This document shows positions 15,275 to 24,510 of a stretch of DNA of 64,000 bases, piece by piece. This stretch comes from Hymenobacter norwichensis DSM 15439 (GTDB lineage Bacteria; Bacteroidota; Bacteroidia; Cytophagales; Hymenobacteraceae): NCBI RefSeq assembly GCF_000420705.1, contig NZ_ATVL01000007.1, forward strand, positions 930,001 to 994,000, written 5' to 3'. The notes under the pieces were generated by a model. It saw nothing but the letters and a program-made list of their open reading frames with translations, searched no databases and was not told where the DNA came from. Both the position numbers and the translations under genes were made by a program. Each line of letters starts with the position of its first letter. Within the stretch, counting starts at the first letter, position 1.

Positions 15275-18238
15275 ATGGCTAAGAATACTTACAAGCAAGA
15301 TCAACCCACGCCGGTAAGCCGGGGCAATGAGCCGCGGCCCCCGCGTGCTACGGCAGCCCGGCCCGCGCCGGCCGAACCGGCCGCGCCCCGCGAAAACCGC
15401 CGGGCCTCCGAGCCCAAGGCGGCTCCCAAAGCCGCCCGGTCTCCTTTCAAGCTCCCGACTTTCGAGCTGGGTGGCATGTTCGCGTTTGTGCGCGACCGGC
15501 GGTTTCAGCTGTTCCTAGGCTTTTTCTTCCTGCTCGGCTCTTTGTACCTGACCATTGCCTTCCTATCGTTCCTTTTCACGGGCCACGCCGACCAAAGCGT
15601 GGTGGCTGGCCTGGACCGGACCCCGGTGAAAGAGGCTGGGCAGGAGTCGGGCAACTGGCTGGGGCTAGTGGGCGCTCTGTTAGCACAAGCCTTCATCTAC
15701 AAGGGCTTTGGTGTGGCTGCGTTTGCCCTCATTCCCATTGTGTTTTTCCTGGGCTACAAGATTGTGTTCCGGCGGGCCGGCGTGTCGGTGAGCTACGTGC
15801 TGGCGCTGTGCATCTTCATCATGGGCTGGCTGAGTGTGCTGCTAGGCTACGTAGTTCACTCCATGCAGGCTCCCGACGCCGACCCCGCCCTGAGCCACCG
15901 CCTCGACTTTCTGAGCGGCGGTATCGGCTACGAAGCGGCCCTCTGGCTCGATAGTCTGATTGGCTGGGGCACTGTGCTGCTGCTGGCCTTCCTGCTGATT
16001 TCCTTCGTGGTGTTCTTCTTCAACGTTACTACCCTCAATCTGCCCCGTTTCGGGACGGACCAGGAAGAAGCTGATGAAGCTGCTCCGGCACCTCACAGTC
16101 AGTTCGGTCAGCCTAATGTCCGGGGCAATTACGCGGCGCCGGCTGCTTTGGAAGAAGAGGAAAAGGACTTCGGCATGACAGTTCGCTCGTTGCGGCCAAC
16201 CTCCGCAGCTGCTCCTACTACATCACCCGTTGCTGCCCAAGATTACGAGGACGAGGAGGATGCTGATGCCCCAGTGGTTATGTCGGGCTCGGTGGCTTCG
16301 CCGGCCACTGTTGTGCCGCTAGGTACTGGCGCTGGTATGGCAGCCGGTGCGGCCGTAGCAAGTGCCGCGCTGCCGCTCACCGTAGCACCGGCCGCGGCAG
16401 TTGTTAGCGCTGCCGGTGCAGCGGCCACGGTGGTAGCCGCCGGAGCTGCTGCGCCAAGCAAAGGCCCCAGCTTTTCTATCGAGTCGGCCGTTGATCCCGA
16501 GCCGGTGGCCGTGCTGCCCAGCCGGGTGCCCACGCCGCTTTCCCTGGCCGACTTAGCCGACAACGACGCGCCGCTGCCAGTTGCGAAAAACGAGAAACCA
16601 GCAACGAGCAACGAAACTCCAGCCCTGCAAATCACGAAGCCCAACGAGTTGGACCCCGCCGCTGGTGCCGATATGGCTGTTATTGCCGACGAAGATGAGG
16701 ACGCCGACGCCATGCCGGCCGTCAACTACGACCCCACGCTGGACCTTTCGCGCTACCAGTATCCCACGCTGGAGCTGCTCAACGACTACGGCCAGGCCAA
16801 AGCCCAGGTATCCAAGGAAGAGCTGGAAGCCAACAAGGACCGGATTGTCGAAACGCTCGGCCACTACGGCATCAACATTGCCAGCATCAAAGCCACCATC
16901 GGCCCCACCGTCACGCTCTACGAAATCGTGCCTGATGCCGGGGTACGCATCTCGAAAATCAAGAGCCTGGAAGATGATATTGCCCTGAGTCTCGCGGCGT
17001 TGGGTATCCGGATCATCGCCCCAATTCCCGGCAAAGGCACCATCGGTATCGAGGTGCCGAACACCAAGAAGGAAATGGTGAGCATCCGGTCGGTATTTGC
17101 CACTGAGAAATTCGCCAACACCGAAATGGATTTGCCGATTGCCTTCGGCCGCACCATCACCAACGAAGTGTTTGTAGTGGATTTGGCGAAGATGCCGCAC
17201 TTGCTGATGGCGGGGGCCACCGGCCAAGGTAAATCGGTGGGCCTAAACGTAATCTTGGCCTCGTTGCTCTACAAGCGCCATCCGGCCCAACTGAAATTCG
17301 TGCTAGTTGACCCCAAAAAGGTGGAACTCAGTATCTTCAATAAGATTGAGCGCCACTTCTTGGCCAAGCTGCCCGACACCGAGGAAGCCATCATCACCGA
17401 TACCAAGAAGGTGGTGAACACGCTCAACTCGCTGTGCATGGAAATGGACCGGCGCTATGATTTGCTAAAGGACGCCGGCTGCCGTAACCTCAAGGAGTAC
17501 AACCGCAAGTTCATCGAGCGGCGCTTGAACCCCAAAAAAGGTCACCGCTACCTGCCGTTTATCGTGCTGGTAATCGACGAGTTGGCCGACTTGATGATGA
17601 CGGCGGGCAAGGAAGTGGAAACCCCGATTGCACGCCTCGCACAGCTCGCCCGTGCCATCGGTATTCACTTGATTGTGGCCACCCAGCGGCCCTCGGTGAA
17701 CGTTATTACCGGTATCATCAAGGCCAACTTCCCGTGCCGGATTTCCTTCAAGGTGACTTCCAAGATTGACTCCCGCACCATCCTCGATGCCGGTGGCGCC
17801 GACCAGCTGGTGGGCCAAGGCGACATGCTGATTTCGCAGGGCTCCGATATTATCCGGGTGCAGTGCGCCTTCATCGATACGCCCGAAGTGGACCGCCTCT
17901 GCGACTTTGTAGGCGAGCAGCAGGGCTACCCCGATGCCTACATGCTACCCGAAGTAGTAGGAGAATCGGGCGGTGGCAACGGCGACCTGGAGGACATGGA
18001 CCCCGCCCAACGCGACTCGATGTTTGAGGAAGCGGCCCGCGTGATTGTCACGCATCAGCAGGGCAGTACCTCCCTGTTGCAGCGTCGCCTCAAGCTCGGC
18101 TACAACCGCGCCGGCCGCCTCATCGACCAACTAGAGCAAGCAGGCGTAGTGGGGCCGTTTGAGGGCAGCAAGGCCCGAGAGGTTTTAATTCCCGACGAAT
18201 ACAGTTTGGAACAGTTGTTGAATACCCTGCCTAAATAG
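15275..18238 (+). CDS. ftsK: DNA translocase FtsK/SpoIIIE
   Basis: A septal DNA pump that clears and aligns chromosome termini at division and activates XerCD. The 987-residue protein has a basic, Pro/Ala-rich N-terminus, then four membrane helices (~residues 75-265) and a low-complexity Ala/Val/Pro linker (~270-480). The alpha/beta motor carries Walker A GATGQGKS (~647) and the LVIDELADLMM Walker B, and the protein ends with the gamma winged helix (STSLLQRRLKLGYNRAGRLIDQLE). The linker includes a run of short CGAAAAACGAG / CAACGAGCAACGAAA DNA words at 16583-16615, similar to intergenic repeats in this window. Confidence 0.95.
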   Translation: MAKNTYKQDQPTPVSRGNEPRPPRATAARPAPAEPAAPRENRRASEPKAAPKAARSPFKLPTFELGGMFAFVRDRRFQLFLGFFFLLGSLYLTIAFLSFLFTGHADQSVVAGLDRTPVKEAGQESGNWLGLVGALLAQAFIYKGFGVAAFALIPIVFFLGYKIVFRRAGVSVSYVLALCIFIMGWLSVLLGYVVHSMQAPDADPALSHRLDFLSGGIGYEAALWLDSLIGWGTVLLLAFLLISFVVFFFNVTTLNLPRFGTDQEEADEAAPAPHSQFGQPNVRGNYAAPAALEEEEKDFGMTVRSLRPTSAAAPTTSPVAAQDYEDEEDADAPVVMSGSVASPATVVPLGTGAGMAAGAAVASAALPLTVAPAAAVVSAAGAAATVVAAGAAAPSKGPSFSIESAVDPEPVAVLPSRVPTPLSLADLADNDAPLPVAKNEKPATSNETPALQITKPNELDPAAGADMAVIADEDEDADAMPAVNYDPTLDLSRYQYPTLELLNDYGQAKAQVSKEELEANKDRIVETLGHYGINIASIKATIGPTVTLYEIVPDAGVRISKIKSLEDDIALSLAALGIRIIAPIPGKGTIGIEVPNTKKEMVSIRSVFATEKFANTEMDLPIAFGRTITNEVFVVDLAKMPHLLMAGATGQGKSVGLNVILASLLYKRHPAQLKFVLVDPKKVELSIFNKIERHFLAKLPDTEEAIITDTKKVVNTLNSLCMEMDRRYDLLKDAGCRNLKEYNRKFIERRLNPKKGHRYLPFIVLVIDELADLMMTAGKEVETPIARLAQLARAIGIHLIVATQRPSVNVITGIIKANFPCRISFKVTSKIDSRTILDAGGADQLVGQGDMLISQGSDIIRVQCAFIDTPEVDRLCDFVGEQQGYPDAYMLPEVVGESGGGNGDLEDMDPAQRDSMFEEAARVIVTHQQGSTSLLQRRLKLGYNRAGRLIDQLEQAGVVGPFEGSKAREVLIPDEYSLEQLLNTLPK

Positions 18239-18320
18239 TACGTAAGGCAAGATTTTCAGTGAAATGAAGCATTATTTCAAACTTCTTTTTGTTGAATCTT
18301 AAACAAAGCTTGCCTTCGTA
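18239..18320. other. Weak hairpin between ftsK and the lolA-like gene
   Basis: The sequence right after the ftsK stop (TACGTAAGGCAAG) pairs with CTTGCCTTCGTA at 18309-18320 with one bulge. The inner sequence also has short inverted words (GAAATGAAG / ATTTC). It could be a weak terminator or another, decayed palindromic element. Confidence 0.35.
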
Positions 18321-18358
18321 CGTCTCTGTACTGACTTCTACTGCATCACCTTTTCGTA

Positions 18359-19003
18359 ATGAAAAAATTTCTCTCCTTGCTTGCCCTTTCCGTGTCGCTC
18401 GTGTCGGCCGCTTCGGCGCAGCAGGACCCCAAAGCTGGCAAGATTCTCGACCAGATGAGCGCCAAGTATCAGGCCATGAAAGCATTCAAGGCCTCGTTCA
18501 CGCAAACCCTGGAAAACGACGCCGCCAAAGTGAAGGAAAACCTGAGCGGCGACATCACCGTGAGCGGCCAGAAGTTCCGGCTGAAAATGAGTGGTCAGGA
18601 GGTTATCAACGACGGCAAAACCGTGTGGGCCTACGCCAAATCGGAAAACGAAGTAACCGTTTCCGACAACGAGCCTGACGAGCAAGAAATATCCCCCTCG
18701 CAGATTTACACCCTCTACAAAAAGGGGTATAAATACTCGTACGTGCAGGAAGCCAAGGAAAATGGCGAACTGGTTGACGTTATTGAATTGTCGCCGGAAG
18801 ATCGTACCAACCAGATTTTCAAGGTGCGTATGAAAGTAAGCAAGGCCGATAAGTCGGTGAAAAGCTGGCAGATGTTCAAGAAGAACGGCAACCGCTACAC
18901 TGTCAAAATCAACAAGTTCACTCCGAACGTACCCGTAGACGCTACCACGTTCAACTTCGATAAAACCAAATACAAAGGCGTCCGGGTCATCGACCTACGC
19001 TAA
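18359..19003 (+). CDS. LolA-like outer-membrane lipoprotein carrier
   Basis: A 214-residue periplasmic protein. Signal peptide residues 1-20 (cleavage near ASA-QQ) are followed by the LolA/LolB half-barrel pattern: LDQMSAKYQAMKAFKASFTQ, GDITVSGQKFRLKMSGQEVINDGKTVWAYA and the closing FNFDKTKYKGVRVIDLR. LolA chaperones lipoproteins from the LolCDE transporter to the outer membrane. It follows ftsK by 120 bp, the arrangement often seen in Bacteroidota and also in Proteobacteria (ftsK-lolA). I leave the symbol empty because Bacteroidota carry several LolA paralogues. Confidence 0.82.
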   Translation: MKKFLSLLALSVSLVSAASAQQDPKAGKILDQMSAKYQAMKAFKASFTQTLENDAAKVKENLSGDITVSGQKFRLKMSGQEVINDGKTVWAYAKSENEVTVSDNEPDEQEISPSQIYTLYKKGYKYSYVQEAKENGELVDVIELSPEDRTNQIFKVRMKVSKADKSVKSWQMFKKNGNRYTVKINKFTPNVPVDATTFNFDKTKYKGVRVIDLR

Positions 19004-19025
19004 ACTATCTGATTTGCCGATTTAT

Positions 19026-19068
19026 CCGGCCCGCTTCCGCCTCGCGCGGAGGCGGGCCGGTTTGGTTT
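19026..19068 (+). terminator. Terminator after the lolA-like gene
   Basis: A GC-rich stem (CCGGCCCGC at 19026-19034 with GCGGGCCGG at 19052-19060, extended by CCGC/GCGG inside) is followed by TTTGGTTTG. It lies 23 bp after the lolA-like stop. Confidence 0.65.
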
Positions 19069-19150
19069 GAGCAGGAAAGAGTTGCATCCTGCGTAGTGAC
19101 TTCTGAAAGGATGCAGGCAATGCCCTATATTTCCTGTTCATGTATCCGTT

Positions 19151-20449
19151 ATGCAAGAAGATTTCCTTCACTATGTCTGGCAGCACCAATACTTCGACCG
19201 GACTGATTTGCGCACCACCGATGGCCAACTGATAACCGTGCTCAAACCCGGCTACCGCAACGCCGATGCCGGTCCCGACTTCCTGACGGCCCGCTTGCAA
19301 CTCGACGACGTGGAATGGAACGGGGCCGTGGAAATCCACCTGAAAGCCTCCGATTGGCACCGCCACAACCACCAGACTGACCCTAAATATGACCAGGTTG
19401 TGCTACACGTAGTGTACGAAGCCGACCAGCCGGTGCAGCGCCTGGATGGTAGCACCGTACCGGCGCTGGCGCTGGCTGCCCGGATTGCACCCCATTTGTT
19501 GCAGGCCTACCACCGCTTGTTGGAGCAACCTACCTCCTTGTTGCCGTGTGCACCTCACCTGCCGGAAGTGCCCGAAATCACCCGCACCAGCATGGTAGAA
19601 CGGGCTTTGCTGGAACGTGTGGAGCAGAAAGCCGCTGTAGTATCCGCTTTGCATCAACGCCTCGGCGACGATTGGGAAGCTACGGCTTATCACACGCTGG
19701 CGGCGGGCTTCGGCTTCCAGAAAAATAGTGAGCCATTAGCGCGGCTAGCCAAAGCCCTACCGCTTTCAGTGATTAGGCGCCACCGTCACGATGCTATGCA
19801 AGTGGAGGCCTTATTATTTGGGCAGGCGGGCTTCTTGGCGGAAAATGAAGCTACCGCCACTGATGAATACGTGAGCAAGCTGCGGCATGAGTTCGAGTTT
19901 CTGCGCCACAAGTACAGCCTGCATGGCACTGGGCTGGCGGTGCATGAGTGGAACTTCTTACGGCTGCGGCCCGCCAATTTCCCGCCGGTGCGGTTGGCGC
20001 AGCTGGCGGCCGTGTTGCATGCCCGCCCGGCCCTGTTCGATGCCCTGCTGACGGCCACCGATTTGCCTACGTTGCTGCGGTTTTTCCAGGTGCCCACCTC
20101 GGCTTACTGGCGCGAGCATTATAGGCCGGGCGTGGCGGGGAAGGTGCCAGCTCTGGGTAAAAGCAGTATCTATCTGCTGATTACCAACGTGGTAGTGCCG
20201 CTGCGCGTTGCTTACGCCCACCACACCGGCCAGCAAGAGCAAGTAGAAAGCGCCGTAGCGTTGCTAAGCATGCTGCCTCCTGAGCACAACCACTTCACCG
20301 ACGATTACGCCGCCTTGGGGTTTCAGCACCGCAACTCCGCCGACTCGCAGGGTTTGCTGGCCTTGCACCGCGCATATTGTGAGCCGCGCCGCTGCCTGCA
20401 TTGCGCCGTAGGCAGCCGGATTTTGCAACGTAACCCAGTTGGCTGGTGA
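19151..20449 (+). CDS. DUF2851 family protein
   Basis: A 432-residue soluble protein found mainly in Bacteroidota. The N-terminal signature is clear: QEDFLHYVWQHQYFD, GYRNADAGPDFLTARL and WNGAVEIHLKASDWHRH, with many His and Asp residues that suggest a metal or nuclease-like site, though no function is established. The C-terminus has a Cys pair region (CEPRRCLHCAVG) common to the family. The next gene begins inside its stop codon (GTGA), implying translational coupling. Confidence 0.85.
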   Translation: MQEDFLHYVWQHQYFDRTDLRTTDGQLITVLKPGYRNADAGPDFLTARLQLDDVEWNGAVEIHLKASDWHRHNHQTDPKYDQVVLHVVYEADQPVQRLDGSTVPALALAARIAPHLLQAYHRLLEQPTSLLPCAPHLPEVPEITRTSMVERALLERVEQKAAVVSALHQRLGDDWEATAYHTLAAGFGFQKNSEPLARLAKALPLSVIRRHRHDAMQVEALLFGQAGFLAENEATATDEYVSKLRHEFEFLRHKYSLHGTGLAVHEWNFLRLRPANFPPVRLAQLAAVLHARPALFDALLTATDLPTLLRFFQVPTSAYWREHYRPGVAGKVPALGKSSIYLLITNVVVPLRVAYAHHTGQQEQVESAVALLSMLPPEHNHFTDDYAALGFQHRNSADSQGLLALHRAYCEPRRCLHCAVGSRILQRNPVGW

Positions 20450-21708
20450 AGGTAGCGCTAGCCATTCTGCTCAATGCCGCGCTAGCGGTTCTGTTCTGGC
20501 GTTGGTTGCGGGTGCAACTGCGGGTGCCCCGGCTGGGCCGCTGGGTGCTGCCTGCGTTGGGCCTCAAGTTGCTGGCCTGGGTGGCGGCCTGCTGGAAACC
20601 CAGCTCCGACGCTATCCACATGCAGCAATTCTCCTCCACCATGACGCGCCAGCTCTGGGAGAGGCCGGGGGCTTGGCTACAGGCTATGTTAGGCAACGAG
20701 TTTCATTACAGCAAGAAGCTCTACCTCATTTACCACGGCTATTCCAATACGTTTTTCACCGCCAAAATTCTGTCGGTGCTGAACTTGGCTAGCTACAGCA
20801 ATAACTGGGGCAACGGTTTATACCTGTCGCTATTCTGCTTTGTGGCGGGCTGGCTGCTAGTCCGGACGGTGGCGCAGGTGTTTCCGCAGACCCCGCCCGG
20901 CGCCGCGCTGATTGGGTTTCTGGCCTGGCCGATGGTGGTGTACTGGACGGCGGGTATCACCAAAGAAAGCCTGGTGGTAGCCAGCGCGGCCGGTTTGGTG
21001 GCTATGCTGCTGCGGTGGCTTTACGGCAGCAAACCGGTTTCCGTGTTCGGCATAGTGATGGTGTTGCTGCTGGCCGCGCTGCAATTCAAGATGCGCTATT
21101 TTTTCGCGGCCCTGCTGTTTGCGGCACTGGGTGGGCTGGTATTAATGCGGCTGCTGGAGCTATTGGGCGTCACGCGGCGCTGGGTGCTGGTGGGCGCGCT
21201 GGCAGCTACCATCGGGGCAGGCGCCTGGATTGGGGGGGAGGTATCGTTGGTATTCCGCACCAACCGGATTACGCTACAACTGCTTCGTAACTACAACCAG
21301 CTGACCCGTGAATCAGAGGGAAAGCCGCGCATTGTATTTGCCGAGTTTCGGCCGACTACCGAAAGCGCGTTGCGCAACGCCCCGCAGGCGGCCTGGGAAG
21401 CTCTGAGTCGCCCGTGGTTCTGGGAAGGCGGAGCACTATATAAAGTGGCGGGCCTCGAAAATCTGGTCCTGCTGGCAGTACTGGCCGTGGCGGTAGTGGC
21501 CACGTTGCGCGGCCGGCCCGGCCGATTACCGTTTGCGGTGGTGGTGGCCTTGCTATTCTACTGCGTAGCACTAGCCGTGCTACTGGGGCTGAGCACGCCC
21601 AACCTGGGTACCCTCAACCGATACCGGGCGGCGCTGCTTCCGTTTGTGCTGTGGCTGGCCCTGCAAAACGACTACGCGGCCCAGGTGCTTCGGCGGCTAG
21701 GGATGTAA
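20446..21708 (+). CDS. Polytopic membrane protein of unknown function
   Basis: A 420-residue protein with nine or so hydrophobic helices. The loop LNLASYSNNWGNGLYLSLF and the WPMVVYWTAGITKESLV segment recall membrane polymerase or flippase-type proteins of polysaccharide clusters, and GTLNRYRAALLPFVLWL near the end is a common closing helix in such proteins. I cannot assign a family. The GTG start at 20446 overlaps the TGA of the DUF2851 gene, so the two are coupled. Confidence 0.65.
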   Translation: MKVALAILLNAALAVLFWRWLRVQLRVPRLGRWVLPALGLKLLAWVAACWKPSSDAIHMQQFSSTMTRQLWERPGAWLQAMLGNEFHYSKKLYLIYHGYSNTFFTAKILSVLNLASYSNNWGNGLYLSLFCFVAGWLLVRTVAQVFPQTPPGAALIGFLAWPMVVYWTAGITKESLVVASAAGLVAMLLRWLYGSKPVSVFGIVMVLLLAALQFKMRYFFAALLFAALGGLVLMRLLELLGVTRRWVLVGALAATIGAGAWIGGEVSLVFRTNRITLQLLRNYNQLTRESEGKPRIVFAEFRPTTESALRNAPQAAWEALSRPWFWEGGALYKVAGLENLVLLAVLAVAVVATLRGRPGRLPFAVVVALLFYCVALAVLLGLSTPNLGTLNRYRAALLPFVLWLALQNDYAAQVLRRLGM

Positions 21709-21711
21709 GTT

Positions 21712-21778
21712 GTTTTTCGGGGATGGTTTTTTGAGTTAAGTGAAAGGTCAGCTAAGCGAAAAACCACCCCCGAAAAAC
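21712..21778. repeat. Intergenic palindrome with CGAAAAAC words
   Basis: A 20 bp inverted repeat with one mismatch (GTTTTTCGGGGATGGTTTTT at 21712-21731, partner at 21759-21778). It begins 3 bp after the membrane protein stop. It may serve as terminator, but its CGTTTTTCG words match those in the palindrome at 23533-23626. Confidence 0.6.
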
Positions 21779-21794
21779 GAACCCAAACGTGGCG

Positions 21795-21802
21795 TATCTT
21801 TG
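21795..21802 (+). promoter_or_regulatory. -7 promoter box for the NeuD-like gene
   Basis: TATCTTTG is an exact TAnnTTTG match. It lies downstream of the earliest possible ATG (21789), so it supports translation from ATG 21846. Confidence 0.5.
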
Positions 21803-21845
21803 CGGTCTAACTCGCGCTGTACTTTACAGTCTCTCTTCGCTACGC

Positions 21846-22478
21846 ATGGAAAACCCCGTTATAATTCTTGGTGCTCAAACCGTGGGTATTACTGCCCTTG
21901 ATTCTTTCCTTTCCAACGAGGTAGTGGTGTATTGCCTTCTCGACGACGATACCAAGCTGCAAAACACTGAGCTCTTCGACGTGCCCGTAATGGGTAACAC
22001 CGACGATAAAGAGCTGCTCAAGCTGCTGGGCAAAAAGTGCGAAGTATTCGTGGCCACCGAAGACGTGGCCAGCCGCCGCAGCCTCACGGCCATGCTCCAC
22101 GACGAATACGAGGTAGCCCCCGTCAACGCTATCCACCAGCGGGCTAGCGTGTCGCCGCATGCTTGGCTGGGCCACGGCAACTTGCTGAGCGCCAACGCTG
22201 TGGTAGCCGGTACTGCCAAAATTGGGAACGGCTGCCTGATTGGGGCCAACGCTGTAGTAGATGCCAAAGCCGAAATGGGCGACTATTCGCAGCTCAGCGC
22301 TGGCGCAATCCTCAACGCTGGTGTAGTGGTAGGCGAGCAAGTGTTTATTGGAGCTGGCGCGGTAGTAGTAGCTGGCGTGAAAATTGGCAACAAAGCCCGT
22401 ATTGGCGCTGGTTCGGTGGTCGTGGCCGACGTGCCTGCCAACCAAACGGTGTTCGGCAACCCTGCCGTAAAGGTTTAA
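21846..22478 (+). CDS. NeuD-like acyltransferase with hexapeptide repeats
   Basis: A 210-residue protein. Residues 1-90 form a Rossmann-like PglD/NeuD N-terminal domain (VIILGAQTVGITALDSF). Residues ~95-210 form a left-handed beta-helix of hexapeptide repeats (IGNGCLIGANAVVDAKAEMG, VFIGAGAVVVAGVKIG) ending NQTVFGNPAVKV, the standard end of O- or N-acetyltransferases that use acetyl-CoA on sugars. The expected catalytic His is not obvious at the usual place, where the sequence reads GDYSQLSAGAIL instead of the usual His-containing turn, so activity is doubtful. The gene stands alone. Confidence 0.75.
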   Translation: MENPVIILGAQTVGITALDSFLSNEVVVYCLLDDDTKLQNTELFDVPVMGNTDDKELLKLLGKKCEVFVATEDVASRRSLTAMLHDEYEVAPVNAIHQRASVSPHAWLGHGNLLSANAVVAGTAKIGNGCLIGANAVVDAKAEMGDYSQLSAGAILNAGVVVGEQVFIGAGAVVVAGVKIGNKARIGAGSVVVADVPANQTVFGNPAVKV

Positions 22479-22483
22479 TGTTT

Positions 22484-22556
22484 GAGAGTTTAGAGTTGTG
22501 AGCTTAGAACTTAGCGCGGTCGTTGGTTTGTCTAAGCTCTGAGTTCTGATTTCTCG
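22484..22556. repeat. Word-repeat palindrome (GAGTTTAGAG words)
   Basis: Imperfect arms of about 26 bp (22484-22510 and 22531-22556; roughly two thirds pair, with CTTAGA / TCTAAG at the inner end) begin 5 bp after the acyltransferase stop. The left arm repeats the word GAGAGTTTAGAGTTGTGAG. The right arm ends 15 bp before the trhO start. Confidence 0.55.
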
Positions 22557-22571
22557 TTTCCAGTTAAAAAA

Positions 22572-23525
22572 ATGGATTACCGCGTTTTACTGTACTACTG
22601 CTACACGCCCATCGAAGATGTGGAGCTGTTTCGGGAAGAGCATCACCGGCTATGCCTGCAACTCAACCTGCGGGGGCGCATTATTGTGGCGCCCGAGGGC
22701 CTGAATGGCACTGTTTCGGGCCTAGAGGCCAACTGTGCTGAATATATGCGGCTGGTGAAGGCCGACCCGCGCTTTGCGGCCTTGGAATTCAAGGTGGAAG
22801 AAGCTGAAGCGCATACCTTCCAGAAGCTGCACGTACGCGTGAAGCCGGAAATTGTGCACGTAGGTTTGCCGCATATCAAGCCCTACGAGCGGACCGGCGT
22901 ACACCTCTCGCCCGAGGAGTTTCGCGCCATGAAAGACCAGGACGACGTAGTGATTGTGGACGTGCGCTCCGACTACGAGTATGACCTGGGCCGCTTCAAA
23001 AACGCCGTAACGCTGGATATCGAAAACTTCCGCGAATTCCCCGACCGGGTAGAGCGGCTGGAGCAGTACAAAGACAAGAAAATTCTGACCTACTGCACCG
23101 GTGGCATCAAGTGCGAAAAAGCCAGCGCGTTCCTGCTGGAGCAGGGCTTCGAGAACGTGTATCAACTGCACGGCGGCATCATTAAATATGGGCTGGAAGC
23201 CGGCGGTGAGGACTTCGAAGGCAAGTGCTACGTGTTTGATGGCCGGGTGGCGGTAGACGTTAACCACGTCAACCCCACCATCATCAGTGAGTGCCATCAC
23301 TGCCACACGCTTTCCGACAGGATGGTGAACTGCGCTAATCCGCACTGCAACGCCCACGTGCCGCTCTGCGAAACCTGCGGCGAGCAACTGCAAGGTGCCT
23401 GTTCGCCCGCCTGCCAGGAGCACCCCGACAAGCGCCCTTACGACGGCACTGGCACGTACCCCAAAATCAGCAACCACTACCGCCCCGAGCAAGGCCTGAT
23501 TTCTTACCGGGCTCCGACGCGGTAG
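22572..23525 (+). CDS. trhO: tRNA uridine(34) hydroxylase TrhO (rhodanese family)
   Basis: An oxygen-dependent hydroxylase that makes 5-hydroxyuridine at the tRNA wobble position; formerly YceA. The 317-residue protein has an N-terminal domain (1-95: RIIVAPEGLNGTVSG), a rhodanese domain (~110-210) with catalytic Cys175 in TYCTGGIKC and a second Cys181, and a C-terminal Cys-rich part (CHHCH, CANPHC, CETC, CSPAC at ~240-285) that looks like a zinc module. Length and order match Bacteroidota members. The gene stands alone between two palindromes. Confidence 0.92.
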   Translation: MDYRVLLYYCYTPIEDVELFREEHHRLCLQLNLRGRIIVAPEGLNGTVSGLEANCAEYMRLVKADPRFAALEFKVEEAEAHTFQKLHVRVKPEIVHVGLPHIKPYERTGVHLSPEEFRAMKDQDDVVIVDVRSDYEYDLGRFKNAVTLDIENFREFPDRVERLEQYKDKKILTYCTGGIKCEKASAFLLEQGFENVYQLHGGIIKYGLEAGGEDFEGKCYVFDGRVAVDVNHVNPTIISECHHCHTLSDRMVNCANPHCNAHVPLCETCGEQLQGACSPACQEHPDKRPYDGTGTYPKISNHYRPEQGLISYRAPTR

Positions 23526-23532
23526 TTATTAA

Positions 23533-23626
23533 TTTCGTCGTTCGTTTTTCGGTTTTTATCGTTAAACGGGGCAGTTTTCTGCCTGCTAGGCGCCGAAGAA
23601 CGAACAATAAAAAACGAACAACGAAA
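23533..23626. repeat. Word-repeat palindrome (CGTTCGTTTTT words)
   Basis: A 17 bp inverted repeat with one G-T mismatch (TTTCGTCGTTCGTTTTT at 23533-23549 and its partner at 23610-23626); further CGAAC words lie inside. It starts 7 bp after the trhO stop and ends 1 bp before the ATG of the next gene, so the right arm occupies the ribosome-binding region. Confidence 0.7.
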
Positions 23627-23627
23627 A

Positions 23628-24500
23628 ATGGCCATTCCCGATTCCGAGCTGATTTTCAATAAAGACGGCAGCATTTACCATCTCAACTTGCAGCCCGACC
23701 ACATTTCTGACACCATCATCACTGTTGGAGACCCGGAGCGGGTACCGCTCGTGAGTCAGCATTTTGATTCCATCGAAACCCGGATTCATAAGCGCGAATT
23801 TGTGACCCACGTGGGCTACTACAAGGGCAAGCGGCTCACGGTCATCAGTACGGGCATGGGTACTGATAACATTGATATTCTGCTCAATGAGCTAGATGCG
23901 CTGGTCAACATCGACTTTGTAAGCCGGGAAGCACGTCCGCACGAGGAGCACATTGCCTTGCGTATTGTGCGGGTGGGTACCAGCGGCGCCCTACAGGCTG
24001 ACATTCCGGTAGGCTCGCACCTGGTTACCGAGCACGCCGTCGGCCTCGATTCCTTGATGCAGTTCTACCCGCTCGTGGAAACCGGACTGGAAATTGAAGT
24101 AGGCACCGGCGTGCAGCAGGCCCTAGCCCTCGACTACCGCCCATACTGCGTGCGGGGTACCGATTTGCTGCGTGAGCAGCTGGGCAAGGGCATGGTAGTA
24201 GGCAATACGCTTACCTGCCCCGGCTTCTATGGCCCGCAAGGCCGCGTGCTACGCTTGGATTTGCGCCGCCCCGACCTGATTGAGCAATTCCAGAACTTCC
24301 GCCACCAAAGCGCCGAAGGCGAGTTCCGCCTTACCAATTTCGAGATGGAAACGGCCGGCTACTACGCCCTGGGCCGGATGCTAGGCCACGAAGTGGTATC
24401 GTTGAACGCCATTGTGGCCAACCGCGCCACCGGCGAGTTTGCCACCAACACCGACGCTGTAATGAACGACCTGATTGCTAAGACGCTGGATCGGGTGTAA
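23628..24500 (+). CDS. Nucleoside phosphorylase (uridine phosphorylase-like)
   Basis: A 290-residue enzyme of the PNP/UDP family, which splits nucleosides with phosphate. Visible signatures are TIITVGDPERV near residue 32 (phosphate loop), TVISTGMGTDNIDI around 80, VRVGTSGALQ near 118 and FEMETAGYYALGRMLGHEV around 240 with the substrate-binding Glu-Met-Glu. Uridine phosphorylase is most likely, but base specificity is not certain. The start codon directly follows the palindrome's right arm. A strong terminator follows. Confidence 0.88.
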   Translation: MAIPDSELIFNKDGSIYHLNLQPDHISDTIITVGDPERVPLVSQHFDSIETRIHKREFVTHVGYYKGKRLTVISTGMGTDNIDILLNELDALVNIDFVSREARPHEEHIALRIVRVGTSGALQADIPVGSHLVTEHAVGLDSLMQFYPLVETGLEIEVGTGVQQALALDYRPYCVRGTDLLREQLGKGMVVGNTLTCPGFYGPQGRVLRLDLRRPDLIEQFQNFRHQSAEGEFRLTNFEMETAGYYALGRMLGHEVVSLNAIVANRATGEFATNTDAVMNDLIAKTLDRV

Positions 24501-24510
24501 TCCTGCATCT

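Noticed and set aside
20446-21708. Assignment as O-antigen polymerase
   Set aside because: The helix count and the GTLNRYR segment are suggestive, but no diagnostic motif or polysaccharide gene neighbours are present.
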